Positions 1-48,985 of a stretch of DNA of 64,000 nucleotides are shown one piece after another. The stretch comes from Piscicola geometra (Eukaryota; Annelida; Clitellata; Hirudinida; Piscicolidae): contig OX030957.1 in the NCBI GenBank assembly GCA_943735955.1, positions 10,839,100 through 10,903,099 of the forward strand, given 5' to 3'. The first letter of the stretch is position 1, and every line of letters starts with the position of its first letter. Under the pieces are notes generated by a model, which saw only the letters and a program-made list of their open reading frames with translations, was not told the DNA's origin and made no database searches. A program made the translations under genes and the position numbers.

Positions 1-819
1 TTTTTTTTATAAATGGAAACTAAATAAATATATTGTATTAATGTGAATTACAAGTCAAGCTCTTGGAAAACCCTACAGTGAATTAGGAATGTTTTTGTTA
101 AATCATGTAACTTTAAAAACAGTAAAAAAATCATTATTTTTTCAAATAGATCATATATTAGGAAAAAATATATAAGAATAATTTTTATTTATTTATAACA
201 TTTGTTAGTTGCTTTGTCGACATGACTCTACTAGGCTTCTGCAAGAAGATGCTCATCTTAGCTGAGAATGTGGAACTTTTGGATTTGTTGATATGAAGCA
301 AAAGTTTGGTAGTGGTCTATCACTATTACAGCATCGATGAATTAGTCTTTTGCAACATTAGAATGCATGCATTAACTGGCTCTCAAAAAGAAGCGAAAAA
401 AGTAGTAATATTCTGCAATAATGAGGTAGTATGGAATGAATTTTCTGGAGATTAAATAACGAGGAATCTCAGTATTGACACAAGATGAAAAAGTAACAAC
501 CATGGAGAACACTCTAATTCAATTTTATTATATTTATTATAAAGTTTACAAAACTTAAATATTGAAATATATAAAATATTCTAATCTAAAAGAATGTAAA
601 GACCTCATCATTTTGAAGAGATTAAATTATTTTTAATCATCGATATTTTTTTATAGAATTTTATTTTATTTTGGAAATAACTTGTACTAATTTGAATTTT
701 TATACATTATTGTATATTCATTTATACTTTCAAAAACTCAAATTTTTTTTTCTTTAAAAAATTTCCAAATATCGTTAGAAAATTTTTTTTAAATTGCATT
801 TTTGAACCTTTCAATTCAG
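1..819. other. non-coding AT-rich flank upstream of first recognised teneurin exon
   Basis: No exon, RNA gene or mobile-element end could be supported here. The stretch is AT-rich with scattered T and A runs. It is probably intron or 5' flank of the teneurin gene, because the first exon I recognise (820-1063) begins in the middle of a codon and so is not the first exon. The missing start codon lies here or left of the window. Confidence 0.5.
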
Positions 820-38480
<37,661 letters not shown>

Positions 38481-38623
38481 TTTTAGATGATTCATTTATT
38501 ACTTTGAAAGTATTTTGATTTTTGTTTAAGAAAATTATTATTATATTTGTAAAAAACGTTCCAAAGTGACCAGACGTCTAACTTACAAGCTAAACTACCA
38601 TGATATATTTTGATAAGTGTATT

Positions 38624-38640
38624 AATAAAAGGAAAATAAA
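38624..38640 (+). promoter_or_regulatory. TENM: candidate teneurin polyadenylation signals
   Basis: Two AATAAA hexamers (38624-38629 and 38635-38640) lie about 145-160 bp after the teneurin stop codon. They are the first such pair downstream on the + strand. Confidence 0.5.
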
Positions 38641-38952
38641 AAAATTTAATGATTAGTTTTATAAAAAATTCAAAGATTTTTGTTGAAAACGCCTTTGATG
38701 ATAGATTGCTTATATTTAATCCTATTAAAATCTTGTGACCTCGTTTAGATGCGCATATCTAAATATATTATAAATGTTGTAAATACTTTCATTATTTTAA
38801 TTATTATTACTGTTTGTTTATTCCAGTATTTCAATTTTTTCTAAATATTTAAAAAATATAATGAATCCCTATACCCATCATTAATGGATCAAACTTTCAT
38901 TAGACCAACCTCTGCTGTTTGTCATGCTAACAACATAGTATTGTCATATTTC

Positions 38953-39300
38953 GGTTGTAGGTAAGCTGCATAAAAAGAAAGCAGAAAAGTGCAGAATGAA
39001 AATGCGTAAAATGCTGAATTACTTTGCAGAATATTAGTTTATACTTTATTTTGGAAAAAACGTCAATTTAGGGTTAGGGTTAGAGAAAAAGTTTGTTTTT
39101 TCCAGAAAAATTTTTACTTCATAATGAAATATGATTTACATTCTAATTCAAAAAATTATATCTAAAAAAATAATATTATAAATTGACGTTTTTTCTGTTA
39201 AAAAAAAGTATAAAATGTCATTCCTCAAAGTAATTCAGCATTTTACACATTTGCATTCTGCACTTTTCTGCTTTCTTCTTTATGCAGTTTACCTATAACC
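38953..39300. mobile_element. foldback element with perfect 9-bp target duplication
   Basis: Inverted arms of about 110-120 bp run from 38953 (ggttgtaggtaagctgcat) inward, and from 39300 inward on the other strand (ggttataggtaaactgcat). TCATATTTC is present exactly on both sides (38944-38952 and 39301-39309). A 9-bp duplication with long GG-starting terminal repeats fits Mutator-like non-autonomous elements, though other superfamilies are possible. The centre carries a short ttagggttagggttag run. It is intact enough to suggest recent movement. Confidence 0.88.
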
Positions 39301-39309
39301 TCATATTTC

Positions 39310-41150
39310 TATGATAAAATCGAGAAAAGATTCAAACGTTTTATAAAATATCATTTTCTGCCACAGTTAGAATCGGTGGCTAACAAAGTCATAGAAAAGT
39401 TTAATTTTAAAATTATTTTTATATATTTTCTTTTTTTGTTGCGACTGAAAACTATTTTTCTTGTGTTAATTAAATCTCCAGAAGCATTCTTATTTCAAAT
39501 TGACTGAAAATATTGTTTAGATCTATACCAACTTCCAAATAACCTAGTTTTTTTGTTTTCTATTATAATTTAATTATCTAATCTTAAATACATTTGCTTT
39601 TAATTATTTTAAAAAATCTACTAGATAATTTTTAAAAGTTTCATTAAACGGCTGTACTGATTATTCGTTTTTATAAAAATTTTATACATTCATGAAATGA
39701 AAAAAAAGATAAAGCAAACTAAATTATTTGATAAACCACTTTCGAAAATTATTTTTAAAATGAAGAATGATTTTGAGTTTGCCTAAGCATGAAGAGATTT
39801 AGAAATGTCACTTGATGACAACTTTTTATTAATGTTTATTATTAACTAACTTTAAAGTAACTCTATTTGTTAAAAATAATTTCAGTTATACCTTTTTATG
39901 AATTAAATCAAAATTTGGGAAAATACTTGAAGAATTGCTTTGAGATAATTACCTAACATTAAATTCTAAGATATAGGGAGAGGATGCTCAAGATGAACCA
40001 GTTCCTAAGATGAAACAAGCTTGTTTACAGCTATGCGATATATTAGAAAAAATAATGTAATTTTCTATCAATGCGTCCGTCTTATAATATGATTATAATA
40101 ATTGAAAAACTGATTTCTAGAAAAATAGTTTAAAAGTTGGTAAATAACGTTTTGCTGTTTTTCCTCAACATCCGAAGAAATATCTTTTTTTTAAATTAGA
40201 TGATGCACTACAGTTATAATTTGTGCAAGCAAAATAATTAATAAATAAGTGATTAGCCTGTTGTGACCCTGATTGCAGATGCTTGAGATGAAACATGAAA
40301 GTTGCCTAAGATGAAACGTAGGAAGAGATTGTAGACATAGATAAATCTGTATCTGGCATTCGTCCATCTCTGGAGATGATGGTAGCGCTCTGATAAATCT
40401 ATATAGACTATATACAGTATAATATACTATATTTTATGTAGACTATTTAAAATTAATACAATAATTTACTGTTTGATTAAATAAAAAACTTTTAGTATTC
40501 ATTACCTTTAACACAAGTATGTTCTATTCAAAGCTAAATCTCAAATTTGAATATATATAAATTTTCTTCTCATTAGTCTATATAGACTGTAGACTAGAGG
40601 TTTGCACGGGAAATGGTTGAAGCTATGAGTGAAGTGCGAAATAAAGAAATTTCTCTGGGTAAAGCGAGTTTAACTTATGTTATTCCAAAGCAACATTGTT
40701 TTGCAAAGTTTACTTTAAAAATGAAAATTTAGACTCTTTTTAAAAGATACTTGATGACGATTTTGAGAAGGAACTGAAAGACTATATATTGCGGAAAAAA
40801 ATATTTTTTGAATTTTCAGTATTGAGTGAGCAAAAAAAAGTATTTCTTTAAATAATTTATATATTCTTATGATAAGTAAAACATTTAAATTGCCATTTTT
40901 ATGACATACAAAATGATTCCATCTTGGGAACCCAATTGCTCAAGAAGGAATTTTTTAGTGTTCATGGTTGAGGTTAATAATCTCATTTTTTAAAATTTCT
41001 TTTTTATGTTAATGTTGATATAGTTAGATAAAAAATCAATATAGTGACTGGATAAATTTTAATTTACGTTATTGGTTATGCAATTGAGCTATGAGGCTAC
41101 TTGTAAAAATCTTTCCATCTTGTGCAACCTCCCCTTACGTATTTTACGAC
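39310..41150. other. intergenic, no recognisable gene
   Basis: AT-rich intergenic sequence downstream of teneurin. No open frame above background and no element ends seen. A short near-palindrome of tatagac/gtctata motifs occurs around 40395-40445 and 40577-40600. Confidence 0.55.
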
Positions 41151-41164
41151 ACGACAAAATTTCG

Positions 41165-41790
41165 AACAAATATCTAACAAAAAATGTCTAAAAGCAAAAT
41201 TTTTAACAAAAATGTCGAACAAAAAATGTCTAAAAACAAAACTTTTAACAAAAAATGTCTAAAAACAAAACTTTTAACAAAAAATGTCTAAAAACAAAAC
41301 TTTTAACAAAAAATGTCTAAAAACAAAACTTTTAACAAAAAATGTCTAAAAACAAAACTTTTAACAAAAAATGTATAACAAAAATGTCTAACGAAAAATG
41401 TCTGACAAAAAATGTCTAACAAAAAATGTCTAACAAAAGATGTCTAACAAAAAATGTCTAACAAAAAATGTCTAACAAAAAATGTCTAACAAAAAATGAC
41501 TAACAAAAAATGTCTAACAAAAAATGTCTAACAAAAAATGTCTAACAAAAAATGTCTAACAAAAAATGTCTAACAAAAAATGTCTAACAAAAAATGTCTA
41601 ACAAAAAATGTCTAACAAAAAATGTCTAATAAAAAATGTCTAACAAAAAATGCCTAACAAAAAATGTTTAACAAAAAATGTCTAACAAAAAATGTCTAAC
41701 AAAAAATGTCTTACAAAAAATGTCTAACAAAAAATGTCGAACAAAAAATGTCTAACAAAAAATGTCTAAAAACAAAATGCCTAACAACAA
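41165..41790. repeat. 14-bp satellite array (taacaaaaaatgtc)
   Basis: Over 30 near-identical copies of a 14-bp unit run from about 41380 to 41790. They are preceded by about five copies of a longer related unit containing tgtctaaaaacaaaactttt (41210-41370). This looks like a satellite with a higher-order variant block at its left edge. It lies between teneurin and NOVA. Confidence 0.92.
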
Positions 41791-42299
41791 AATGTTCATG
41801 ACATAATATTCACATAAAAAATATTCATCAACAATATGTTCCGAATGCTCACGACACAACGTCAAGTATTTCCATTTTCCTTCAATCAAAAACACCCACA
41901 ATGCTAGGGGGCAATGCCTGGGGGCATAAGTAGGCCAAAAATCGTTTAATGGAAATTCATTACGCCTTTTGGAATATGGTTCACTAGGTTGTTTTATGAA
42001 TATTTAATATTTGAAATCAGTAATTTTGATGAAACCCCCCCTCCCCCACACCCAAAAAACTAAATCGAAGATTTAGGCTTAAGCCTCAGCGTTTTCAAGT
42101 TAAAAGAAATCATTAGATCATTTAATTCGCCCAAATTTCACGATAATAAGATTACTTAATATAATACTTAATATAATAAAATATTATAAATATTCTTTGA
42201 AAATATTTGAGCCGCCTACACTAAATTGGGCTTCAGCAGTGGCATTAATAATGTTCTGCAATTGGTTTAAAGGGATTGAAGATATATCAGGTTTTACAG

Positions 42300-43060
42300 G
42301 GATTTATGGTAGAAATTGACGTTAATAGAAATAATTCTAGTGTAGTTGGACATGCACTCGACATGTGTCTTCAGCTGGTGGCTCCCGAGCTCAGCCAAAC
42401 CCTGGAACCGATTCAATGAGTTTCTTTTCTACCTTGAGCAAAGAATGGTATCCAGTGAGCTGTTTCTCTACAAAGACAACAAGTTAAGGTTTTTCCAAGA
42501 CAACAACAGTTCTGATTCACCACTTCAGTGATCTCACTGAGTTCTCAAGTCAGAACCCACAGATAAAAAATCGCCTTGCCTGTCTAGTCAGAGAAGTTAT
42601 AGAGCCTCCCTGTTTCAAGTTGTTATGGTGGTGTTTTCTTGCTTGGATGTGCACTTGGTGTCAGAAGCAGAGTAAATCTAAAAGCTAATTTCTCTCATGC
42701 AGCCCCATCTCAAGACGGTTTTAAATAGGCAGAAGAGAGATAAGACATTGATGAAAAAGCCTGAAAACACCTTCAGCATTCAGCACAGTCTCACAAAGCA
42801 TCTTTTTCGCCTTTGGCACGACCTGCTTCGTTGCATTCGTCGTCGTAGTCCAAATGACATTTTTGCTCATGTTTCTGTAGCTTTTTTTGCCGAGCAGTTC
42901 ATAGGCTTTCACCTTCTATTTTTAAAGCATAATGTAGTTGGCAGTGAGCTACAAGGCCCTGCTGCAGTTGACGATAGCGGCATTTTGACATTGCAGACGC
43001 ACGTAGATGCTTGTTCGATTTGAATAGAAGTTCAAGTCTCTAATCTCACGTGGTGTACGA
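42300..43060. other. higher-GC unresolved segment, possible gene or element relic
   Basis: Compared with its flanks this 700-bp stretch is less AT-rich and shows broken open frames on both strands. These include a 108-codon frame at 42697-43023 on + and a 63-codon frame at 42912-42721 on -. I recognise none of these as a known family and see no splice pattern. It could be a decayed transposon or a retrocopy. Confidence 0.3.
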
Positions 43061-43693
43061 ATCTATTTCTTAAAGTGAACAACTCCATTTTATTCTTTCA
43101 ACAAGTCGTTTTCTGTGCTTTCTAGATCTGTTTTTTCTCTTTTTTTTCTTTTCAAGCTTAATTCTGGAGAAAAATGCTTCAAGAAAATTCTTACACTAAT
43201 ACTTTGAAGTCATCTTTCGTACCAGGCAAGATCAGAAAAGAGGAGAATGAAAAGGTCAGACGGGCATGTCTGTACAAACGTTCGAGCAGTTACATTCTTG
43301 TTCATAACTAGGTCGCAGGAAAATACAATTTTAGAGTTCTAAAACTATCGAAATTATATAAAAAAGTAGTTTAAAAATGAAATAATAAAGAAAAACTTTG
43401 TTTGCTAAAACTTAAAAATAAAGATACTTTTTTAGTGAAACCGTAACCGCACCTATCAAGTATAGTATTGTATTTTAAATGGGTTAAACAAAATCATACC
43501 GTAGTTTATTTTAAGGAGTTAAAAACCACGCAGGTCTTTTGACCTCTATAATAAAGATAATAATGTTCTTGCTGCTTACACTTAAGGTTCCACAGAACCA
43601 TTATATTAATTCTAGAATGTATTTTTTTCTATTTTCATTAAGGTTGCTTTCGTAAAGTCATCCTTAGCTTTTTTCATTTTAATCGCTTTTTTT

Positions 43694-44480
43694 GATTGAT
43701 TGATTCAATCAATCAATCACTAATGATTTGTATAGCGCCCTTTACTGAGTGAACAAAAGCGCTCTTCAAATAAATTTGTTAAATAAAACGATTTTTAGAC
43801 AATACCAATATATGTATATATATCAATTTAAATATATATAAAAACAAACAATCATCCTCAATAATCCAACCTCACCCACACCACCATGACAATCACCGCC
43901 AAAAATCCCTATCACCACAATACCAACACTCATACCACAGCACAATCATCACCACATCATACTCAAAACAACAAAACACAATCATCATTCTTCTCAATTT
44001 TCTGTCTTGCCACTGGTGCCGAGGCTGCGATAGAGGGTGAAGGATAAGTCCTTGCCAGCACTGGTACTGCTGCTGCTATAAAAGTATTTCTACTTTATGT
44101 CGCAGCTCACTTGATTCCCTGCGGCCATCTTGGTCTGCTGCGGCCATTCCTTGACAGATTCAAAACAACCAACATTCGCACTAAAAACATTCTGATTAAT
44201 TGAATTTAATTTTTATTTAGACTTAAGATTCTAAAATTTTAATATATTATACCCAAAACCGTTTATTCTACAAATTTATTTGAGCGGCTGCCAAAATGGC
44301 AGCCGCTAACCAAAGTTTTAAAATGCTGCAATATTTCTTCATTCTTATTCACACTAACTAATTATTGAAAAATAATAAAAGTATTTATATAAATTGGAAA
44401 CTAAATAGTATTTATTATTTTGGAGCGCTCTTGAATTTGAAACAAAGCGCTATAGAAATTTATTTGATTGATTGATTGAT
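43694..44480 (+). mobile_element. non-autonomous DNA element with CAAT/GATT ends, copy 2
   Basis: The left end, a run of caatcaatcaatcac then tttgtatagcgc, and the right end, gcgctatagaaatttatttg followed by (GATT)n, are inverted repeats of about 30 bp. The interior shares blocks with 24095-24834. It has a perfect 10-bp-arm hairpin, agcggctgcc-aaaat-ggcagccgct (44283-44307). No coding capacity. It sits about 150 bp upstream of the inferred NOVA 5' exon. Confidence 0.8.
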
Positions 44481-44599
44481 AAAAATATTATCTTTCTTAT
44501 TTATTTATTATTTATTTTTTTATCTATTTTTTTTCTTAATCTTGAGTGTCGTTAATACGAGGAAGACCCATGCACCGAATGTCTGTTTGTCGTCCGCCA

Positions 44600-44685
44600 T
44601 TTTCTCATAAAGCGAGAAAGCGCATTTTTATTTGACAGAGCTGTTTTTCTGTTAGAAACACGATTTTTGACTGTCTGAGACGTAG
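44600..44685 (+). promoter_or_regulatory. NOVA: probable NOVA promoter/5'-UTR exon end
   Basis: A strong donor (gacgtag|gtgagt) at 44686 and an acceptor (ttatccag) ending at 44761 bracket a short intron just before the NOVA start codon at 44779. This implies a non-coding first exon ending at 44685. The transcription start was not located. Confidence 0.5.
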
Positions 44686-44778
44686 GTGAGTATTAAAATA
44701 TAATTTAAATTACATTTTACCAAAAAATATAACTTAGTTATGACCAATTTTTGTTATCCAGTTGATAGTTTTTCAAAG

Positions 44779-46732
44779 ATGGAAATGTCGATAGAAAATA
44801 TAAAAAGACCCAGACTCGAAGATAGTGATATGGATAGTAACAAAAAGTCAAGAGGTTAATTCAAATAGTTTTGAAATTTATTTATAAAAATTTTTAAAGC
44901 GGATTTTATAGTTTTCGATTTTATGATCAAAACAAAATATAGAAATATATTTCAGTTTCTACAGTACCTGGAGAGTCAGTATTGTTAAAGCAGTTGTTTC
45001 CATCGTTGATTACTGGTTTGATTATTGGCAAGGGCGGGGAGGCGATTACCAAACTCCAAGCAGACACTAACACCAATATCAAGATGTCTAAGAATGGAGA
45101 TTTTTTTCCTGGTAAATCTCAATATTTTTTCAATGTTTGAACTTTACATTTTTTTTTTTGGTGCTAATCTCTAAAAAATATAACTTTCACATTCCAAAAA
45201 CTCATGATCTTATCTAATGAAACTTTCTCAGGCACGTCTGACAGAGTGTGCATCATAGTAGGCAGGATTGAAGATGTCAAGGATGCTCACTTTTCCATCT
45301 GGGACAAGATCAAGAAGAAGCAGGAAATAGCTGGTGATGAGGCAAAACTCAATGTAATTTTTGTTATTTCAAGTTCTCCATACATTTAGTATATTCAGAG
45401 AGTTTCTATACTTTTCTCATACAATTTTTATAAATGCCAAAGAATATTTGTTCTGATCTTTTGAATAATCTTGATATCTACTCTAGCTAGATTGTTAATT
45501 GACATTGATCATATTTATCATATAGGATCTCAATGAAACTCAACAGACTCAGTATCGCATAGTGGTACCGAATGTAACTGTTGGTATGATCATAGGCAAG
45601 GGAGGTTGCTATGTCAAGCAGATCAAGGACGATACGGGTGCTACTGTGCAAGTGTCTGCCAAGTCTCCCAATCCCCTTCTGCTAGAGAGGATCGTCACTA
45701 TCTCAGGTGTGTTGGGAAGAGTGCTTTTGTAGGCTTGCATGTTCATCTCTTACTCATTTTTTGTGAGAATCAACCAGGAGCTATGGAATATTTAGAATCT
45801 ATATATGTTTTGCAGGCTCTTGTGAGCAGGTGTCGAGTGCATTTGACATGGTATTTGCGAAGATTTGTGATGATCCGCAGAGTGGCAGTTGTGCCAACAT
45901 GAGCTACACAGACTTTGGAGCAGCCGGCAGTGGTGACCTGGGTCTCATGTCGCCTGCCATGATGGCCCTGGGAGGGGCTTCCGGCATGCCCGCCATGCCT
46001 GCCAACTCCTTTGGCATGAACCCTTTCTCGTCATTCAACTTTGGCGAGGCGATCAGGAAGATGAACCCGGTCAATGTGGAGAACCTCAAGACCACCCTGC
46101 GCGCCAGTGGCTGCTCTGCACAGGGTGTCGAGGAAATCACTGCATCTCTGCTCGTGCTTGCGCACTACAACCTCCTGAACAACCTGCAAGCCACCCAGCC
46201 CGGCACCGTGTCTCTCGAGTACCTGGCGAATGTCCTGAATGGAATGTCGTCAGCCGCTGCAGCTGCCATCACGTCTCAAACCTCTGCAGCTGTAGTTTCC
46301 CCCTACGGCTCGTTTGTGGCGACTGGAGTGAAGAGTGACCAGGAGAAGGGGCAGGAGCAGCAGCACATGATGAGCTTCTACGGACTTGGCTTCGGCACCA
46401 CGACCGCCTCGAATGGCAGCACTGGCATCGAGATGTTGGCTGACCTGCCTGACGGAGGCAAAGAGTTGCAGATCAACGAGAACCTCATCGGGGCAGTGCT
46501 CGGCCAGGGAGGACGCAACCTGGTCGAGATTCAGAAGTTCACCTCGACAAACATCACCATCTCCAAGAAGGGCGTGTTTGCACCGGGCACCAAGAACCGC
46601 CTTGTGACGATCAGAGGCAGCAGCACTGCGGACATCGAGAAGGCAGTCTTCATGGTGCAGCAGTATGTGCTGCAGGAGGAGTCGAAACGCAGTCGCTCTG
46701 ACCCGCATCTGTCCCTCGGAAAGTCCTACTAG
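44779..46732 (+). CDS. NOVA: NOVA/pasilla-type RNA-binding protein with three KH domains
   Basis: NOVA proteins bind YCAY clusters in pre-mRNA and control alternative splicing in the nucleus. Five exons (44779-44854, 44956-45111, 45232-45353, 45526-45706, 45816-46732) join in phase to 483 codons. The N-terminus is basic (IKRPRLEDSD, nuclear-signal-like). KH1 has LIIGKGGEAI and DFFPGTSDRV. KH2 has MIIGKGGCYVKQI and is followed by DDPQSGSCANMSY, the NOVA-specific post-KH2 motif. A Met/Ala/Gly-rich linker precedes KH3 (about residues 400-470), which has AVLGQGGRNLVEIQ and FAPGTKNRLVTI. The usual GKGG loop of KH3 is GQGG. The FxPGT motifs separate it from PCBP/hnRNP K. The ATG at 44779 is chosen as the first in-frame start after a splice acceptor. 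It is convergent with ATP23. Confidence 0.92.
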
Positions 46733-47041
46733 AAGGTGCGTTGCTTTAATGCTGCTTCATCACCTTGTCATTCTAGCGTAATGAGTGTCGACCTTCTCCA
46801 ATTGATTCTCATGTAATCTCATTTTACTCCCACTCCAGCCATCTTCGATCATTGATCAAGTCGAATCATCATCATCGCCACCTCATCTTCATGCCTCTCT
46901 TCATCATCATTATCAGTGCATTGGATACACTTTGTGGCGTTTATATATTAATTTTGATCATAAAGACAACATTGTTAGAAGATAAAATGCTTATTGTTTT
47001 ATCTTAGGAGTATTCGTATTTATGTTGGAAGTTGTCGTGAC

Positions 47042-47047
47042 AATAAA
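47042..47047 (+). promoter_or_regulatory. NOVA: candidate NOVA polyadenylation signal
   Basis: AATAAA about 310 bp after the NOVA stop, before the ATP23 3' end on the other strand. Confidence 0.45.
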
Positions 47048-47478
47048 TATCTTAAAGTATTTTTGACTTGTCTAGTAAGCCTTTTAGCGCCTTTATTGCA
47101 TGGGAGCGACTACAACAGACCAATGTGAGGCTCAGTGTATTAGAGTGGCTGTAGCATCGGTATTGAGTAGCTGGTCACTATATCGCTTCAGCAGTGTCAG
47201 TCACAGCAGCATAATCACCAGCACCATGTCATCTCATCAGTCAATCACTGACCAAACGGATATCAGCCATTTGTCAATCAACTGGTATCATCGTCATTCT
47301 ATCCATTTCTATTATAATTATCTTATAAACCCTTATTTTAACAGTATTTAACTATTTTTCTTTAAATAATTTTCCAAGTGTAATCCTTAAAAATATCTTA
47401 AACAGCTTTAAATTTGCCGTTAAATTCACTTCAAATTGGACAAAACATTAAATTTATTTTTTTCAAATTCATCTAATA
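47048..47478. other. tail-to-tail spacer between NOVA and ATP23
   Basis: About 430 bp separating the two convergent 3' ends. The 83-codon frame at 47100 shows no recognisable motif, and I regard it as chance. Confidence 0.5.
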
Positions 47479-47484
47479 TTTATT
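47479..47484 (-). promoter_or_regulatory. ATP23: candidate ATP23 polyadenylation signal
   Basis: AATAAA on the - strand lies about 27 bp after the ATP23 stop codon (47511-47513), a very short 3' spacing. Confidence 0.45.
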
Positions 47485-47510
47485 AAAATGACAACAATCA
47501 CAGATGCCTC

Positions 47511-48854
47511 TCAGTCACAGTAGCCATGGTTTCTGCCTTCTACGTAGATCATCTCAGGCTCGTTCGAACCACTGCGAGGCACCCTGCCAAAGGGCTCAGT
47601 GTCTCTGTAGCAGCGCTCAAACACCTGCACACAAAGGTTGCCTTCTTTTATTGGTATGTCTTATATTGGTACCAGTGGTTGTAGCACTGGCCAAATTAGT
47701 GATAGTAATGGTTAGAGTGCTTGTAACCTTTTCAACGGCTGCTTCGGCATCTTCTTTTATGACATTCCTCACCATCAGCACTGACATTAAAGCCTTTTTC
47801 CGCACGCAGTCCTGAGTTGTAGAATAAATTATAAATGTTTGATAAGAAATGGCATAAATATGAGCATGCTATCATTACCCTGTGTTTGTTTTTGAAGTTG
47901 ATAGGACTGGCGTCACCCTCGGACATCGCCGTCAAGAACCTGCAGTGCATGATTGAAGCTGCCCTGATCTGTTGCCGTGGTGGTGGTCGTTCAAGCGTTT
48001 GTAGAGATCGTGTAGTGGTGGTGGTAATTGTTCAAGCGTTTGTAGAGATCGTGTAGTGGTGGTGGTGGTTGGTCCTAAGTATATATTTTAAGTAGTCTTG
48101 GTGGTGATTGTTTCAGTACTCGCAATAATAGTAGTAGTGGTAGTGGTGAGAGTATTACTAATGGAAGTATTTGTAACGGAAATTAATAAAATTTGTTAAT
48201 CTTATGAAATAAACTGGAAAAAAGAAGTTGCTTTCGATTAAAAGAGAGAACTAGCCGCTTGAATGGACAAGCAGACAAACTTCAGTGCAGGCGAGGTGCT
48301 CGATGTTCTTGAAGTCGAGTTTGGCGCGGCAGGAGTCGAACATGTGGATGAGTTCATGCGTGAGAACGCTGCAGCAGGTCCGCTGACTGGAGGAGGTGTT
48401 CTTGCAGACGACAATCTGTTGTGCAGATGATGTCAGATGCACATGATTTGGCTGAGGTTTGATGTGTAGCTCAGAGTTGTCATGTAGCATGGATTTTTTG
48501 ATGATGACAGCAGATTGCGTAAAAATAAAATATTTTTTTACCACAAATATAAATTTAAACAATTTCAAATAACTACCTGATTGTTGCTAGGATCGAATCC
48601 GCCATTCACCTTGGGAAGACATTCTTCACAAGAGATGTGTCTTTCTGGACTTATCTTGCTGGCGGAATGTTTGAAGGTTGTAGTAAATTGGAAAATGATG
48701 AATTAGGAAAGTTATCAACGGTTTAATTAAAAACAAACTTAAATAATTTTAATAAAATTAGTTTTTTCATAATAAAACCAAATATTTGTCAAAACTCAAT
48801 TTTCTACCATCCATTCTTCTCTAAGGCTGATACTAGTAGTTTGACTAGATCGTC
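47511..48854 (-). CDS. ATP23: mitochondrial inner membrane metalloprotease ATP23, 5' incomplete
   Basis: ATP23 is a zinc metalloprotease of the mitochondrial intermembrane space. It matures ATP synthase subunit 6 and helps Fo assembly in yeast. Six exons on the - strand (48854-48809, 48658-48577, 48415-48281, 47968-47879, 47811-47728, 47624-47511) join in phase to 182 codons plus stop. Landmarks in order: VKLLVSALEKNGC, then ISCEECLPKVNGGFD (paired cysteines), then the zinc site HELIH followed by FDSCRAKLD and HLACTEIRAAS. After these come DCVRKKALMSV and FERCYRDTEPFGRVP. This matches the family over nearly its whole length. The first visible exon starts with two bases of a split codon, so an exon with the start codon is missing upstream and was not found before 50.3 kb. 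Confidence 0.9.
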
Positions 48855-48934
48855 TGAAAATAAATATTTAGAAAATTTGCATAATAATGAATCTTAGTAA
48901 TTATTATTACTATAATGATTGTGTGAACTTTGAA

Positions 48935-48985
48935 TAAGATCTGTTCAACGATTAAAAATGTAATCGTAGTTAACCCATTAATGCC
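48935..48985 (+). mobile_element. left terminal sequence of the hAT family (solo end)
   Basis: taagatctgttcaacgatta and the following aaaaatgtaatcg match the left end of the hAT element at 26113, with a few substitutions. No right end was found nearby. It is likely a truncated copy within the 5' region of ATP23. Confidence 0.5.

Noticed and set aside
42697..43023. 108-codon frame as a real gene
   Set aside because: No recognised motif, no splice partners, and broken frames on both strands around it. Left as an unresolved segment.
46250..46708. 152-codon antisense frame in the NOVA last exon
   Set aside because: A shadow caused by GC-rich codon bias of the KH3 exon.
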